Positions 7,397 to 14,812 of a DNA stretch of 21,601 nt are shown here, piece by piece (the first letter of the stretch is position 1; each line of letters opens with the position of its first letter). The notes under the pieces were generated by a model. The model did no database searches, was not told the DNA's origin, and saw nothing but the letters and a program-made list of their open reading frames with translations. The position numbers were made by a program, and so were the translations under genes. The DNA is from a virus. Where the stretch lies: positions 1 to 21,601 of IMG/VR virus record IMGVR_UViG_3300042691_049256. One strand, given 5' to 3'.

Positions 7397-7464
7397 TACG
7401 GAAACCGACGCTCTGTAGCGTAAAAAAAAAATCCCCAACTTATTTAGAGTTGGGGATTTTTTTT
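7397..7464 (+). ncRNA. Candidate short structured RNA or attenuated leader
   Basis: Between the promoter at 7386 and the terminator lies a 35-nt segment with a perfect hairpin ACGCT-CTGT-AGCGT (7408-7421) and CGG-AAA-CCG (7399-7407), followed by an A-tract. RNA begun at this promoter would end at the terminator after about 65-70 nt. The bases ACCGAC (7404-7409) are complementary to GTCGGT (7507-7512), which abuts the TTG start of the giant gene at 7511. Either a free small RNA or a leader that regulates the downstream gene would fit. It matches no riboswitch class I know. Confidence 0.4.
7423..7464. terminator. Strong bidirectional Rho-independent terminator
   Basis: Inverted repeat with a G/C core CCCCAACT / AGTTGGGG, extended by A-tract and T-tract pairing to about 17 bp, loop TATTTAG (7441-7447), followed by eight T. 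The A-run on the other side would serve opposite-strand transcription. It separates the decoration block from the giant surface-protein gene. Confidence 0.85.
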
Positions 7465-7510
7465 ATTTCAGTTGTTACTATTAGGTGTGTCTAACTGAAG
7501 GGGATGTCGG

Positions 7511-10500
7511 TTGAATATACTTAATAGATTACGCTACGCTTTTACGCGTAAGGCAGCATGGATTTTTGTTCCTCTATTTTTAATAGGATCTTTTGTTCCG
7601 CCGTCTGGTCCTGCTCAAGCCACATTTTCTACAAATACGAAGATTTCTGGGGACCAGGCATTCCTGCAGGGCGAGTTTGCTGAAGTTGGTGTGCGAGCAA
7701 ACGGAGCTTTTGGCTCTACGAGTGTTCCCTCTGGATTCAACCAGAACCCATCAAACTGTCTTGGCTTTCGCGTTGACAGAGAAATGGACGGCTGGGGCGT
7801 CACTACAGATGACGGAGACTTCTTCTGCCCTGGCTCACCGTTTGAAGGCTGGCAAATGAAGGTTGCTGGGAGCGTAGGCAAAAATGACAATGGCCAAACA
7901 GGTATCGCAGGTGCAGTTTCAGACATCCAAAACTCTGGCTCCTCTCAGTGTGTATCTTGGAGCAGCGCAAGTCCCTATAACGGCGTAAGCGTTTCCCAAA
8001 GGTATTGTGTGCCAACAGCAGGGCAAGCACTCCATACCGACGTTACTCTCACCAACACAACTAGCTCTGCGATTAGCGATGTTTTCTTTGGTCGTGGATT
8101 TGACCCAGACAATGCAACTGGTTCTGGCTCAATGACATGTGCAGGTAGTACTGGTAATACAACAACTTTTCAATCATGCAATGCCGTAACTGGTCAAGGA
8201 GCAGAAGCGCAAGCAACAGCAAGATGGGGTAACGGTGCATTCATCGCTCTACAATCATTTGATGCTCGTGCTCGTGTAGCCAGACAAACTGGTGGATTCT
8301 CTTCTCCAGACCCTGCAGACATTTGGAATGCTGGAAACACTCTTGCAACAAGCGGAGCGTACCTTGGCAATATTGGAGAAATATACGCCGACGCTGGAAT
8401 CTACGTAGCACTAAATGTTCCAACACTTGGTGCTGGTGCATCAACTTCTTTTCGTATTAGCTATGTGCTTTCAGCTGATGGAAATAACGCTCCAGTTCTA
8501 GGCGCACCAGTAGTAAGCGGCATTGGACAGACCTCTGCAACCGTTGCATCAACAGTGAACCCCAAGGGGTTCTCGACTACAGCAGAACTTGTTTACTCAA
8601 CTGACTCAAGCTTTACTACTTCTAGTTCAGTATCAATGGGAACTTTCACGGGCTCCGATGAATTAGCAGCCAGTGCAGAAATTACTGGTCTTGATCCAAG
8701 CCAAACCTACTACGCAAAGATTGTTGCAACTAACGAAACTGGAACAACAGAGTCTGCTGTATTTGACTTTGACACACTTGCTGCTACTGCACCAATAGTT
8801 TCATCAGAGGAACCAACAGTAACTGTTGATGACGGCCCTGTAACACTTTCTGGAACGTTAAACCCTAATGGATTTAGTTCAACAGCAGTATTCCAGTACA
8901 GCACTACGGCTGACTTCTCTGGAACTGTCGTTGACATTCCGGTATCTGGAACATTTACTGGAACTTCGCTTTCAACTGTATCGACTGTTGTTTCTGGCTT
9001 GACTGGCTCAACCACTTATTACTTCAGGCTAAAAGTAACCAATGCTTCAGGTTCGGCGTATGGTTCAACTCTTTCGTTTGTCCCTAATGACATCCCTGCA
9101 CCAACATCCCTAGTGGTAACAAGCCTTGAAGATACGACCGCAAACGGGACTCTTCGTTGGGCAATAACTCAAGCAAACGCTACTGCTGGCGGTATATACG
9201 ACTCAATCACATTTAGCGTTGATGGAACGATAACTCTGGCTAGCGCACTGCCACAGATAACTCAAAATGTGACAATTACTGGTAACGGAAGAACGCAAAC
9301 CATAATTGATGGAAATAACCTGTACCGAATATTTAACGTTCCATCTGGCAAGAGCCTTACGGTCTCTGACATGACCCTTAAACAAGGGCAAAATGTTTAC
9401 GGTGGTCTTATTTACAACTCCCAAGGAACGGTTGTTGCAACAAACATTAGATTCACAGCAATGACTGGTGGTAGTGCTGTTTGGAATAATGCTGCTGGAT
9501 CAACAGCAACATATACCAACTGTACATTTGACTACCTAAGTATTGGTATTGGTGGAGACCACGGCTCAACCCCACAACTTCCTGCTGGAGTTACAACATG
9601 GGCAGACCAAACGGATTCTGCTTTCCAAAACAAAACATATGTAAATAATTGCGTATTTAGCAATAACGGTTCTGGTATCAATACCCAGCGCTTTACAAAA
9701 GTGCAGAACTCAACATTTACAAATAACTCTTATGCAGTAAACATCCAAGGACTAAATCGTGGGCAGGTTCTAAATTCCACATTTACAAACAATGGAATTG
9801 GTGTTTATCACAACGGCTGGATTCCACCGACTTTCAACATGGGAACCGACAACCGTCTCATTAGTGGCAATACATTCACAACAAATGCAATCGCTATTTA
9901 TCTTGACGACACATACAATAATGGTCAAAAGAACCAAAGTTGGTCAACAGTAACCGGCAACTCCTGGGATGCTTCAGGTGTTTGGATTCGTCACTATCAA
10001 TGGAATGGAACGACCCAGGTTGAGGGAACTGCTCGCCCATACACAACTGGAACAGTGTTTACACAAAGTTCTAATACATTTCCAGACACAATTGGTGCCC
10101 CATCAAACCTAACAGTAACTGATACCGGCTCTGAAATCCTACTTGACTGGGATGCGCCAACTACTGGTGGATATCTACCTGAAAGATATGCCATCAGTTT
10201 AAATACGGCAGGACAGAGCGGTTGGGGTGTTGCAACTGGGAATGTCGGTGATACAAATGCTTTAAATACAAACTACACAATTGGCTATTCACTGCTCGAA
10301 AGTTTGATGCCAAGCGGAACTACTTGGCTTTTTCATATTCGCTCTGACAACGACACATTCGGTAAGTATTCAGCTAATTCAAACACTGTGTCAATCCAGG
10401 TTGGTGTTTCTTCAAGCACTACGACTACTAGCAGTTCAGTGCCAACTAGCAGTTCAGTTCCTACGAGTAGTTCAGTAGCACCGGAACCAGAACCAGGGAC

Positions 10501-11812
10501 AACAACCACAGAGCCAGTGGTAGTAGTCGTCCCTGTATCGCCTGAGCCAGAGACCACAGTCCCAGAAGACACCACCCCAGCCACAGAAGAGACGCTGCCT
10601 GAAGAAACAGAAACAACAACTGTAGAAGAAGATACAACGACGACAGAACCTGAAACAGAATCAACTGAACCTCCTGTAGACACTATACCAGATGAAACAA
10701 CTGATTTCACTGACGAAGAAATAAATAATATTATTGAAGACATAGATATTACTTCTTCGGAGGAAGTGGCCACAGTACTAGAAGACATTTTTGCTTCTGA
10801 TATATCTGCTGAACAATTAACAGAGGTACTCGATACTGTGTTTACTGCAGATGCAGATGCAGAAGTATTAGTGGCAGCTCTTGATACAGTGTTGTCAGCT
10901 GACGTTTCTGTAGAAGAATTTGCTGCAGTTCTTGACGCTGTGTTTGATGAGCCATTATCTGACGAACAGTTTACTGCAGTTATAGATTCTATTATCACAG
11001 AAGATATAACAGACGAACAATTTACTGAAGTTTTGAATGTTCTTGAATCCGATACTGTATCTGAAGAACAAGTTGCTGAAGCTGTTGATGCAGTACTTGA
11101 AAACGGTGTAACAGAAGACCAGGCAACCGCCCTTGCTAGCAGTTCTAAAGTTCTCGAAAGTATTGACACCACTCAAGCAGAGGCTGTGTTCGAAACCATC
11201 CCAGTTGAAGACTTAACCGCAACAGAAGAAGCAGCTCTCGTTGAAGCCGTAACTAATGCTCCTGAGGAAATTAAAGAAACTTTTGAAGAGACCATTGACG
11301 TGTATGGTGAGGGTCTGGATGATTACGTGCCAGTCGGCTCACAGGTTGACGTAGGAGCTCGTAGAACGCTTATAGCAGCCACCACAGCGGTTGCTGGCGT
11401 TGCTGCAGCTGCAGCCACTGGGGGGCCTTCTGGAGGCTCTACAGGAGGCTCTGGAAGCGGTTCTGGAGGATCTGGTAGTTCTAGCCCAGAAGGACGCAGT
11501 AGGAGAGAAGAAGAGGGAGAAGAGCCAGCTGGAGAAATAGCAGGCTTGGATGACGAAGACGACGAAGAATATACAAGAAACAGCATATTTAATTATTACC
11601 TGGAGGAGGGTACATGGAAGAGAAAAATAAGTTGGTTCGGACTAGTAAGAAAGTTCGTTAATGAAACAGCTGCACTATCATTCACGTTAGCTGGTAGCGT
11701 TGTTGTATTCATTACATTGTCCGGCGACACAAGAAAGACAGCCATGATAGCAACAGGCGTTGCCCTAGCTGTCCACTACATACATGTTCTTTTAAAAAAC
11801 GACGAGGCTTAA
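7511..11812 (+). CDS. Giant exported surface protein: signal peptide, Fn3-like and beta-helix domains, Thr/Pro stalk, helical repeats, C-terminal membrane anchor
   Basis: 1433 residues, start TTG 7511 with AAGGGG at 7497-7502. Order: basic N-region and signal peptide (cleavage likely after PAQA, residue 37); a beta-rich Cys-containing head to about 325; two Fn3-like domains (about 327-425 and 427-535, each with TLNPNGFS/VNPKGFS and TYY); a right-handed beta-helix opened by a CSLREA-type NGTLRWAITQANA (about 545-870); a third Fn3-like domain to about 970; a Ser/Thr/Pro/Glu stalk; seven 17-residue helical repeats (1081-1199); an Ala/Gly/Ser linker and acidic patch; and two hydrophobic helices near the C-terminus. 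The design is that of an adhesin held by the cytoplasmic membrane. The first two-thirds are clearly richer in G and C than flanking genes, suggesting capture from a bacterial host. A role in superinfection exclusion or altered host adhesion is a guess. Confidence 0.85.
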   Translation: MNILNRLRYAFTRKAAWIFVPLFLIGSFVPPSGPAQATFSTNTKISGDQAFLQGEFAEVGVRANGAFGSTSVPSGFNQNPSNCLGFRVDREMDGWGVTTDDGDFFCPGSPFEGWQMKVAGSVGKNDNGQTGIAGAVSDIQNSGSSQCVSWSSASPYNGVSVSQRYCVPTAGQALHTDVTLTNTTSSAISDVFFGRGFDPDNATGSGSMTCAGSTGNTTTFQSCNAVTGQGAEAQATARWGNGAFIALQSFDARARVARQTGGFSSPDPADIWNAGNTLATSGAYLGNIGEIYADAGIYVALNVPTLGAGASTSFRISYVLSADGNNAPVLGAPVVSGIGQTSATVASTVNPKGFSTTAELVYSTDSSFTTSSSVSMGTFTGSDELAASAEITGLDPSQTYYAKIVATNETGTTESAVFDFDTLAATAPIVSSEEPTVTVDDGPVTLSGTLNPNGFSSTAVFQYSTTADFSGTVVDIPVSGTFTGTSLSTVSTVVSGLTGSTTYYFRLKVTNASGSAYGSTLSFVPNDIPAPTSLVVTSLEDTTANGTLRWAITQANATAGGIYDSITFSVDGTITLASALPQITQNVTITGNGRTQTIIDGNNLYRIFNVPSGKSLTVSDMTLKQGQNVYGGLIYNSQGTVVATNIRFTAMTGGSAVWNNAAGSTATYTNCTFDYLSIGIGGDHGSTPQLPAGVTTWADQTDSAFQNKTYVNNCVFSNNGSGINTQRFTKVQNSTFTNNSYAVNIQGLNRGQVLNSTFTNNGIGVYHNGWIPPTFNMGTDNRLISGNTFTTNAIAIYLDDTYNNGQKNQSWSTVTGNSWDASGVWIRHYQWNGTTQVEGTARPYTTGTVFTQSSNTFPDTIGAPSNLTVTDTGSEILLDWDAPTTGGYLPERYAISLNTAGQSGWGVATGNVGDTNALNTNYTIGYSLLESLMPSGTTWLFHIRSDNDTFGKYSANSNTVSIQVGVSSSTTTTSSSVPTSSSVPTSSSVAPEPEPGTTTTEPVVVVVPVSPEPETTVPEDTTPATEETLPEETETTTVEEDTTTTEPETESTEPPVDTIPDETTDFTDEEINNIIEDIDITSSEEVATVLEDIFASDISAEQLTEVLDTVFTADADAEVLVAALDTVLSADVSVEEFAAVLDAVFDEPLSDEQFTAVIDSIITEDITDEQFTEVLNVLESDTVSEEQVAEAVDAVLENGVTEDQATALASSSKVLESIDTTQAEAVFETIPVEDLTATEEAALVEAVTNAPEEIKETFEETIDVYGEGLDDYVPVGSQVDVGARRTLIAATTAVAGVAAAAATGGPSGGSTGGSGSGSGGSGSSSPEGRSRREEEGEEPAGEIAGLDDEDDEEYTRNSIFNYYLEEGTWKRKISWFGLVRKFVNETAALSFTLAGSVVVFITLSGDTRKTAMIATGVALAVHYIHVLLKNDEA
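10427..10480 (+). repeat. Three 18-bp tandem repeats in the stalk
   Basis: Units ACTAGCAGTTCAGTGCCA, ACTAGCAGTTCAGTTCCT and ACGAGTAGTTCAGTAGCA encode repeated TSSSVP/TSSSVA. They begin the flexible stalk and are a likely site of copy-number change. Confidence 0.85.
10751..11107 (+). repeat. Seven 51-bp units encoding 17-residue helical repeats
   Basis: Residues 1081-1199 divide without gaps into seven 17-residue units of the form [IVL]-[ST]-x-E-[EQ]-[FLV]-x-x-V-[LIV]-D-x-[VI]-[FL]-x-x-[DEP]. The protein pattern is clear while the DNA has diverged, so the array is old and kept by selection. Such acidic amphipathic repeats would form an alpha-solenoid or coiled stalk. Confidence 0.75.
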
Positions 11813-11974
11813 ATGAGTAGAATACTTTCTGCAGTAAAGGATCCTAAAACAGAAGAGATAAAACTTTCTGTTGAAAATTTTTTAAAAGAAGTATCTAAAG
11901 CTGAAAGAGAGTTATTTTCTCACCAAGAAGTGGAGAACATGTTATTAGATCTATATAATCTAATAAAAAAATAA
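11813..11974 (+). CDS. 53-aa helical protein, unrecognised
   Basis: ATG 11813 follows the giant gene's TAA directly, with GAGG at 11804-11807 as ribosome site. The product is 53 residues, charged and helix-prone (KLSVENFLKEVSKAERELFS, then EVENMLLDLYNLIKK), with no membrane segment. It is translated with the giant surface protein and could be its cytoplasmic partner, though that is only inferred from position. No family recognised. Confidence 0.6.
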   Translation: MSRILSAVKDPKTEEIKLSVENFLKEVSKAERELFSHQEVENMLLDLYNLIKK

Positions 11975-11978
11975 AAAT

Positions 11979-12050
11979 CCCTATATAGGGAAAAAGTTCA
12001 AAAATGGAAAACCCCCTTAAAAATTTTTTCTCATTTTAACCCTATATAGG
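11979..12050. promoter_or_regulatory. Two palindromes CCCTATATAGG(G), candidate operator pair
   Basis: A perfect 12-bp palindrome CCCTATATAGGG at 11979-11990 and an 11-base copy CCCTATATAGG at 12040-12050, centres 61 bp apart (about six helical turns). The second covers the expected -35 zone of the promoter at 12068-12082. With a four-base minimum loop the hairpin stem is only 4 bp, so binding of a dimeric regulator is likelier than termination. The rest of this spacer (11991-12039) is A/T-rich with no gene seen. Confidence 0.5.
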
Positions 12051-12067
12051 AATTTTAAAATGAAATA

Positions 12068-12082
12068 TGGTATTATATAAAT
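12068..12082 (+). promoter_or_regulatory. Leaderless promoter: TGGTATTAT, 6 nt, ATG
   Basis: TGG TATTAT (12068-12076) ends exactly 6 nt before ATG 12083, repeating the layout at 1959 and 2763. No ribosome site is present. Confidence 0.6.
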
Positions 12083-12715
12083 ATGGCAATTATTCCAAAT
12101 AAAAGTGGATATATCTATGAAGGCAGCAAAGATCTACTCATAGATACTGACGATGTTAAAAATATTTACTTAATTGAAAATTTTATCTCAGAAGAAGATT
12201 TACTCACTATTGACAAAGGAATTAAAGATGGAAACTTTGTCATAGATAAATATAAAATGCATGAATACCCTTTAAGGGCCTATTTGGTCCAAGATTGTCA
12301 TCCAGACGATCCAAACTTTAATCAAAATACCAGAGACTTACTAGAAGTACTTATTAAGTATAGGGACAAGGTTCAACTTCTTCTGGAAGAAACATTTGAA
12401 TGTGAATTAGAAAAATCTGAAATAAACAGCATTACCGAATATAGAACAGGCTCTATGCTAAATGAGCACGCAGATAAGATCTGTGAATCTTGGAGAGATG
12501 TCAGCAATATACTATATTATAATGATAACTACACTGGTGGAGAAATATTTTTTAGCCAGTACGATCTTGAATTCAAGCCAAAAGCTGGTTCAGTGTTAAT
12601 ATTCCCAGCAGGTGGAAATTACGCTCATGGCGTAAATCCAGTAACATCTGGTGATCGTTATGTCACAACAACTTTTTGGGTTGTAAAAAAATGGCTAAAT
12701 AAGCCGTACTCTTAG
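12083..12715 (+). CDS. Prolyl-4-hydroxylase-type 2OG-Fe(II) oxygenase
   Basis: 210 residues, the size of single-domain P4H-like oxygenases common in phages. Iron ligands are H129-A-D131 (NEHADK) and H182 (YAHGVNPV), with the 2-oxoglutarate arginine R192 (GDRY). YTGGEIFF (150-157) and KPKAGSVLIFPA (166-176) are typical core strands. Members hydroxylate proline or other residues in proteins, or small molecules. Its leaderless promoter and the palindromes upstream suggest control separate from the giant gene. It converges with the minus-strand gene at 12712, and the two stop codons overlap with no terminator between. Confidence 0.85.
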   Translation: MAIIPNKSGYIYEGSKDLLIDTDDVKNIYLIENFISEEDLLTIDKGIKDGNFVIDKYKMHEYPLRAYLVQDCHPDDPNFNQNTRDLLEVLIKYRDKVQLLLEETFECELEKSEINSITEYRTGSMLNEHADKICESWRDVSNILYYNDNYTGGEIFFSQYDLEFKPKAGSVLIFPAGGNYAHGVNPVTSGDRYVTTTFWVVKKWLNKPYS

Positions 12716-12975
12716 TCTTCTAATTCTTCTTCTTTAGAATTACGACCAGTAGATATCATTAGGCCAGCAAGTGTTCCAGTGATAAAGGTGGCAACGCTAG
12801 AAAGAACTCCAAAAAACATTTTGTCATTTTCAGCTTGAGCGCCAATTGGCTGTGTGACAAACACTAATGCGTATAAAACACCAATTGTTGTTAGTGTTAA
12901 AACACCAGCCAAAACACATCCAACAACAAATTTTAATCGAGCATCAAGTTCTTCGGGTGTTAGTCTTTTTTTCAT
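12712..12975 (-). CDS. Two-helix membrane protein, holin-like
   Basis: 87 residues from ATG 12975 (MKKRLTPEELDARLKF). Two hydrophobic helices at about 16-41 and 53-73, a short connecting loop and an acidic tail KEEELED. The start is fixed by ATGA overlap with the lipoprotein stop (12972-12975); a longer reading frame upstream lies entirely inside the lipoprotein gene. The layout resembles small holin or anti-holin proteins, and it is the last gene of a four-gene overlapping set that includes an r1t-like holin. The lysis role is inferred. Confidence 0.7.
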   Translation of the reverse strand: MKKRLTPEELDARLKFVVGCVLAGVLTLTTIGVLYALVFVTQPIGAQAENDKMFFGVLSSVATFITGTLAGLMISTGRNSKEEELED

Positions 12976-13205
12976 GGCGCTACCGTTTCTTGTGTAGGTG
13001 TTTCTATTGTTGTTTCGCTTGGATCGAAACCAAGCAATGTTTCTGTGCACATTCCATCTACTAGACATAATGGTGGATTACACTCCTCTGCTTCCCAATT
13101 CTCTGGATCTTGACACTCATATCTATAGCTTCCGTCATAGCCGCAGGCTGAAACTGCAATCAGCATGATTGGAAGCAGTTTAATTAATCGTGATGACTTG
13201 TACAT
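12972..13205 (-). CDS. Small Cys-rich lipoprotein
   Basis: 77 residues. A lipoprotein signal: basic start MYKSSRLIK, hydrophobic LLPIMLIAV, lipobox VSAC (C21). The mature part GYDGSYRYECQDPENWEAEE contains four more Cys (ECQ, ECN, LCL, MCT), then a Thr/Pro/Glu tail. I have an impression of similar short lipoproteins beside holins in environmental actinophage contigs, but this is memory, not a search. It would sit on the outer face of the cytoplasmic membrane. Possible roles are lysis control or superinfection exclusion. It overlaps the 42-aa gene by 22 bp and the next gene by 4 bp. Confidence 0.75.
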   Translation of the reverse strand: MYKSSRLIKLLPIMLIAVSACGYDGSYRYECQDPENWEAEECNPPLCLVDGMCTETLLGFDPSETTIETPTQETVAP

Positions 13206-13312
13206 GCACTATAACCCATTAATTCGTTGCAAGTACAACTGTTCAAACATGAGGTTTCACAATCGCAATGTGCGCATTTGCACTCAGACTTTTCATGATT
13301 TTGACGCATCAT
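13184..13312 (-). CDS. 42-aa metallothionein-like Cys/His-rich microprotein
   Basis: ATG 13312 overlaps the holin stop (ATGA) and the frame ends with TAA at 13186-13184. The product is 42 residues with eight Cys at 11, 13, 16, 18, 22, 26, 28 and 36, arranged C-x-C-x2-C-x-C-x3-C-x3-C-x-C, plus His at 6, 15, 40 and 41. Such density of C-x-C pairs is the hallmark of metallothioneins, which bind zinc, copper or cadmium. The ATG-ATG start and overlaps on both ends mean that the holin, this gene and the lipoprotein are translated in relay. I do not recognise a specific family. Confidence 0.65.
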   Translation of the reverse strand: MMRQNHEKSECKCAHCDCETSCLNSCTCNELMGYSACTSHHD

Positions 13313-13560
13313 TCGCCTGCTTTTTTAACCTTTTTGTCTACTTGATTAAATACCTGATTAATTTCAGCAACTGAAAGTTTCCCGTCGTCTAAAAAAGCTC
13401 TTGAAAGACCTTCAATTACGGTTGCTACTCCAGCAATCCCTGCCATAAAAACTGCTTTCCAAAGTGGCACTCCGGCTATTGTACCAGCACCAATTACGCC
13501 AAGACCAGACGCTGCAAAAGTTGCAACAATACGCATTATTATATTCTTTATTTGCTCCAC
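13309..13560 (-). CDS. Phage holin, r1t-like
   Basis: 83 residues from GTG 13560, with AAGGGG (13566-13571) six bases upstream. Two hydrophobic stretches at about 8-28 and 31-49 flank GTIAGVPLWKA, a turn typical of r1t-type holins, and the tail DDGKLSVAEINQVF is the expected soluble end. Holins open the cytoplasmic membrane to release or activate the endolysin. It heads a set of four overlapping small genes, with its own promoter just upstream. Confidence 0.75.
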   Translation of the reverse strand: MEQIKNIIMRIVATFAASGLGVIGAGTIAGVPLWKAVFMAGIAGVATVIEGLSRAFLDDGKLSVAEINQVFNQVDKKVKKAGE

Positions 13561-13565
13561 AAAAT

Positions 13566-13588
13566 CCCCTTCAAATTAAAGTATTATA
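13566..13588 (-). promoter_or_regulatory. -10 box and ribosome site of the holin set
   Basis: On the minus strand TATAAT (13588-13583) is followed by AAGGGG (13571-13566) and GTG 13560. The short leader starts near 13576. This gives the lysis set a start separate from the redox operon that ends at 13606. Confidence 0.6.
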
Positions 13589-13605
13589 GGGGATATAGTA
13601 ACGAT

Positions 13606-14811
13606 TTATTTAGGCAGTCCCAACACTTTTTCTGCAATGATATTTCTTTGTATTTCAGAAGAGCCCGCATAGATTATCTCTGATCTAGCGTTTAAAAATG
13701 TCATAATCCAACTCATCGAAGAGTTTTCTGAACCTATATCATCTGTTATCAACAGGTTTGATGGCTTTCTTCCCTCTAAGATCATGGCTTCTGCACCTAG
13801 TATTTCAGTAGAAAGCTCCAAAACTTCTTGGTGATACTCACTCCAAGCTAATTTGGCTATTGCGGATTCTGGACCCAATTGAGCACCGTGTAAATATTTT
13901 GATAATGTTCTTAGACCAGACCATTTTAAAATTTGGACTTTTGAGTAGCATGCTGCCAACGAATCTCGTATAATTGGGCTCAAATTAGTTTTGTTTTGCT
14001 GTGCTAGTCTAATTAATTTTTGGATCTCTTCTTCAAGAAGAATTGGGAGTACTGACGCATTGCCACCTCTCTCATGGCCCAAAAGAGTCATAGCAACTGC
14101 CCAACCATTGTTTATCTCACCAAGGATCTCTTCCTCTTTTACTACAACGTCCCTATAAAATACTTCATTAAATTCTTTATAGCCAGACAACATATTTATT
14201 GGTCTTACCTCAAGACCCGGTTGATTCATATCAACTAAAAAAAATGTTAATCCCTTATGCCTGCCCATAGTGCTATCAGTTCTAGCTAAGGTCATTATAT
14301 GATTAGACGTCATCGCAGAGGAGGTCCATATCTTCTGGCCATTTAAGATCCAAGCATCTCCGTATTTTTTGGCGGACAAAGATATATTAGCTAAATCACT
14401 TCCTGCATTTGGTTCACTAAAACCCTGAGACCAAACATGTTCTCCAGATATAATTTTTGGTAAGTAGTATTCTTTCTGCGCTTCTGTGCCAAGAAGCAGA
14501 AGTGTATTCCCTAACATTCTGATACTCATAGAATCATTGATACTTCCCATTGGAACGCCAGCTTTTGTAAATTCTTCAGCAATTATTACATGTTCCATCG
14601 GAGAGGCGTCGGCCCCCCCGTACTTTTTGGGCCAAGTTGGGGCTAAAAATGTTGTAGTTGAAAGCTTTTTTCTCCACTGTAAAACAAATTCATTAAATTC
14701 TTTTTCATTTAATTTTCCCATTCCAGCCCAATCTTTTGGGAGGTTATTGGATAAAAAAGTTTTAACTACATTTCTGTATTCTTCTGCTTCAGCAGAATAA
14801 ACTGGTTTCAT
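13606..14811 (-). CDS. Acyl-CoA dehydrogenase family flavoenzyme
   Basis: 401 residues, full length for the family, which oxidises acyl-CoA thioesters at C2-C3 with FAD. Seen: helical N-domain (about 1-115), the FAD-contacting WSQGFSEPNAGSD (131-143), the beta-domain with GQKIWTSSA and the C-terminal IQRNIIAEKVLGLPK. The position that carries the catalytic Glu in medium-chain enzymes (YEGT) reads YAGSSEIQR, i.e. Ala; many actinobacterial homologues also lack Glu here, so the base may lie elsewhere (as in isovaleryl-CoA dehydrogenase). It is one base after the GBBH-like gene and last in its operon. Rare cargo for a phage. The substrate is unknown; GBBH and PhyH neighbours hint at carnitine-like or CoA-linked acids. 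Confidence 0.85.
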   Translation of the reverse strand: MKPVYSAEAEEYRNVVKTFLSNNLPKDWAGMGKLNEKEFNEFVLQWRKKLSTTTFLAPTWPKKYGGADASPMEHVIIAEEFTKAGVPMGSINDSMSIRMLGNTLLLLGTEAQKEYYLPKIISGEHVWSQGFSEPNAGSDLANISLSAKKYGDAWILNGQKIWTSSAMTSNHIMTLARTDSTMGRHKGLTFFLVDMNQPGLEVRPINMLSGYKEFNEVFYRDVVVKEEEILGEINNGWAVAMTLLGHERGGNASVLPILLEEEIQKLIRLAQQNKTNLSPIIRDSLAACYSKVQILKWSGLRTLSKYLHGAQLGPESAIAKLAWSEYHQEVLELSTEILGAEAMILEGRKPSNLLITDDIGSENSSMSWIMTFLNARSEIIYAGSSEIQRNIIAEKVLGLPK

Positions 14812-14812
14812 T

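Noticed and set aside
7397-7421. Known riboswitch or ribozyme in the leader before the giant gene
   Set aside because: I compared it with the preQ1, fluoride, guanidine and hammerhead consensus patterns as I recall them and found no match.
10333-11172. 279-aa Ser/Val-rich open frame on the minus strand
   Set aside because: It mirrors the Thr/Glu/Asp-rich stalk and repeats of the giant gene, has no ribosome site, and its low complexity is explained by the opposite strand.
11979-11990. CCCTATATAGGG as a terminator
   Set aside because: Only four base pairs can form after allowing a loop, and A rather than T follows. A regulator site is likelier.
12712-13068. 118-aa start for the two-helix membrane protein
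   Set aside because: Its first 31 residues lie in the lipoprotein gene in another frame. ATG 12975 has an exact ATGA coupling and a sensible protein start.
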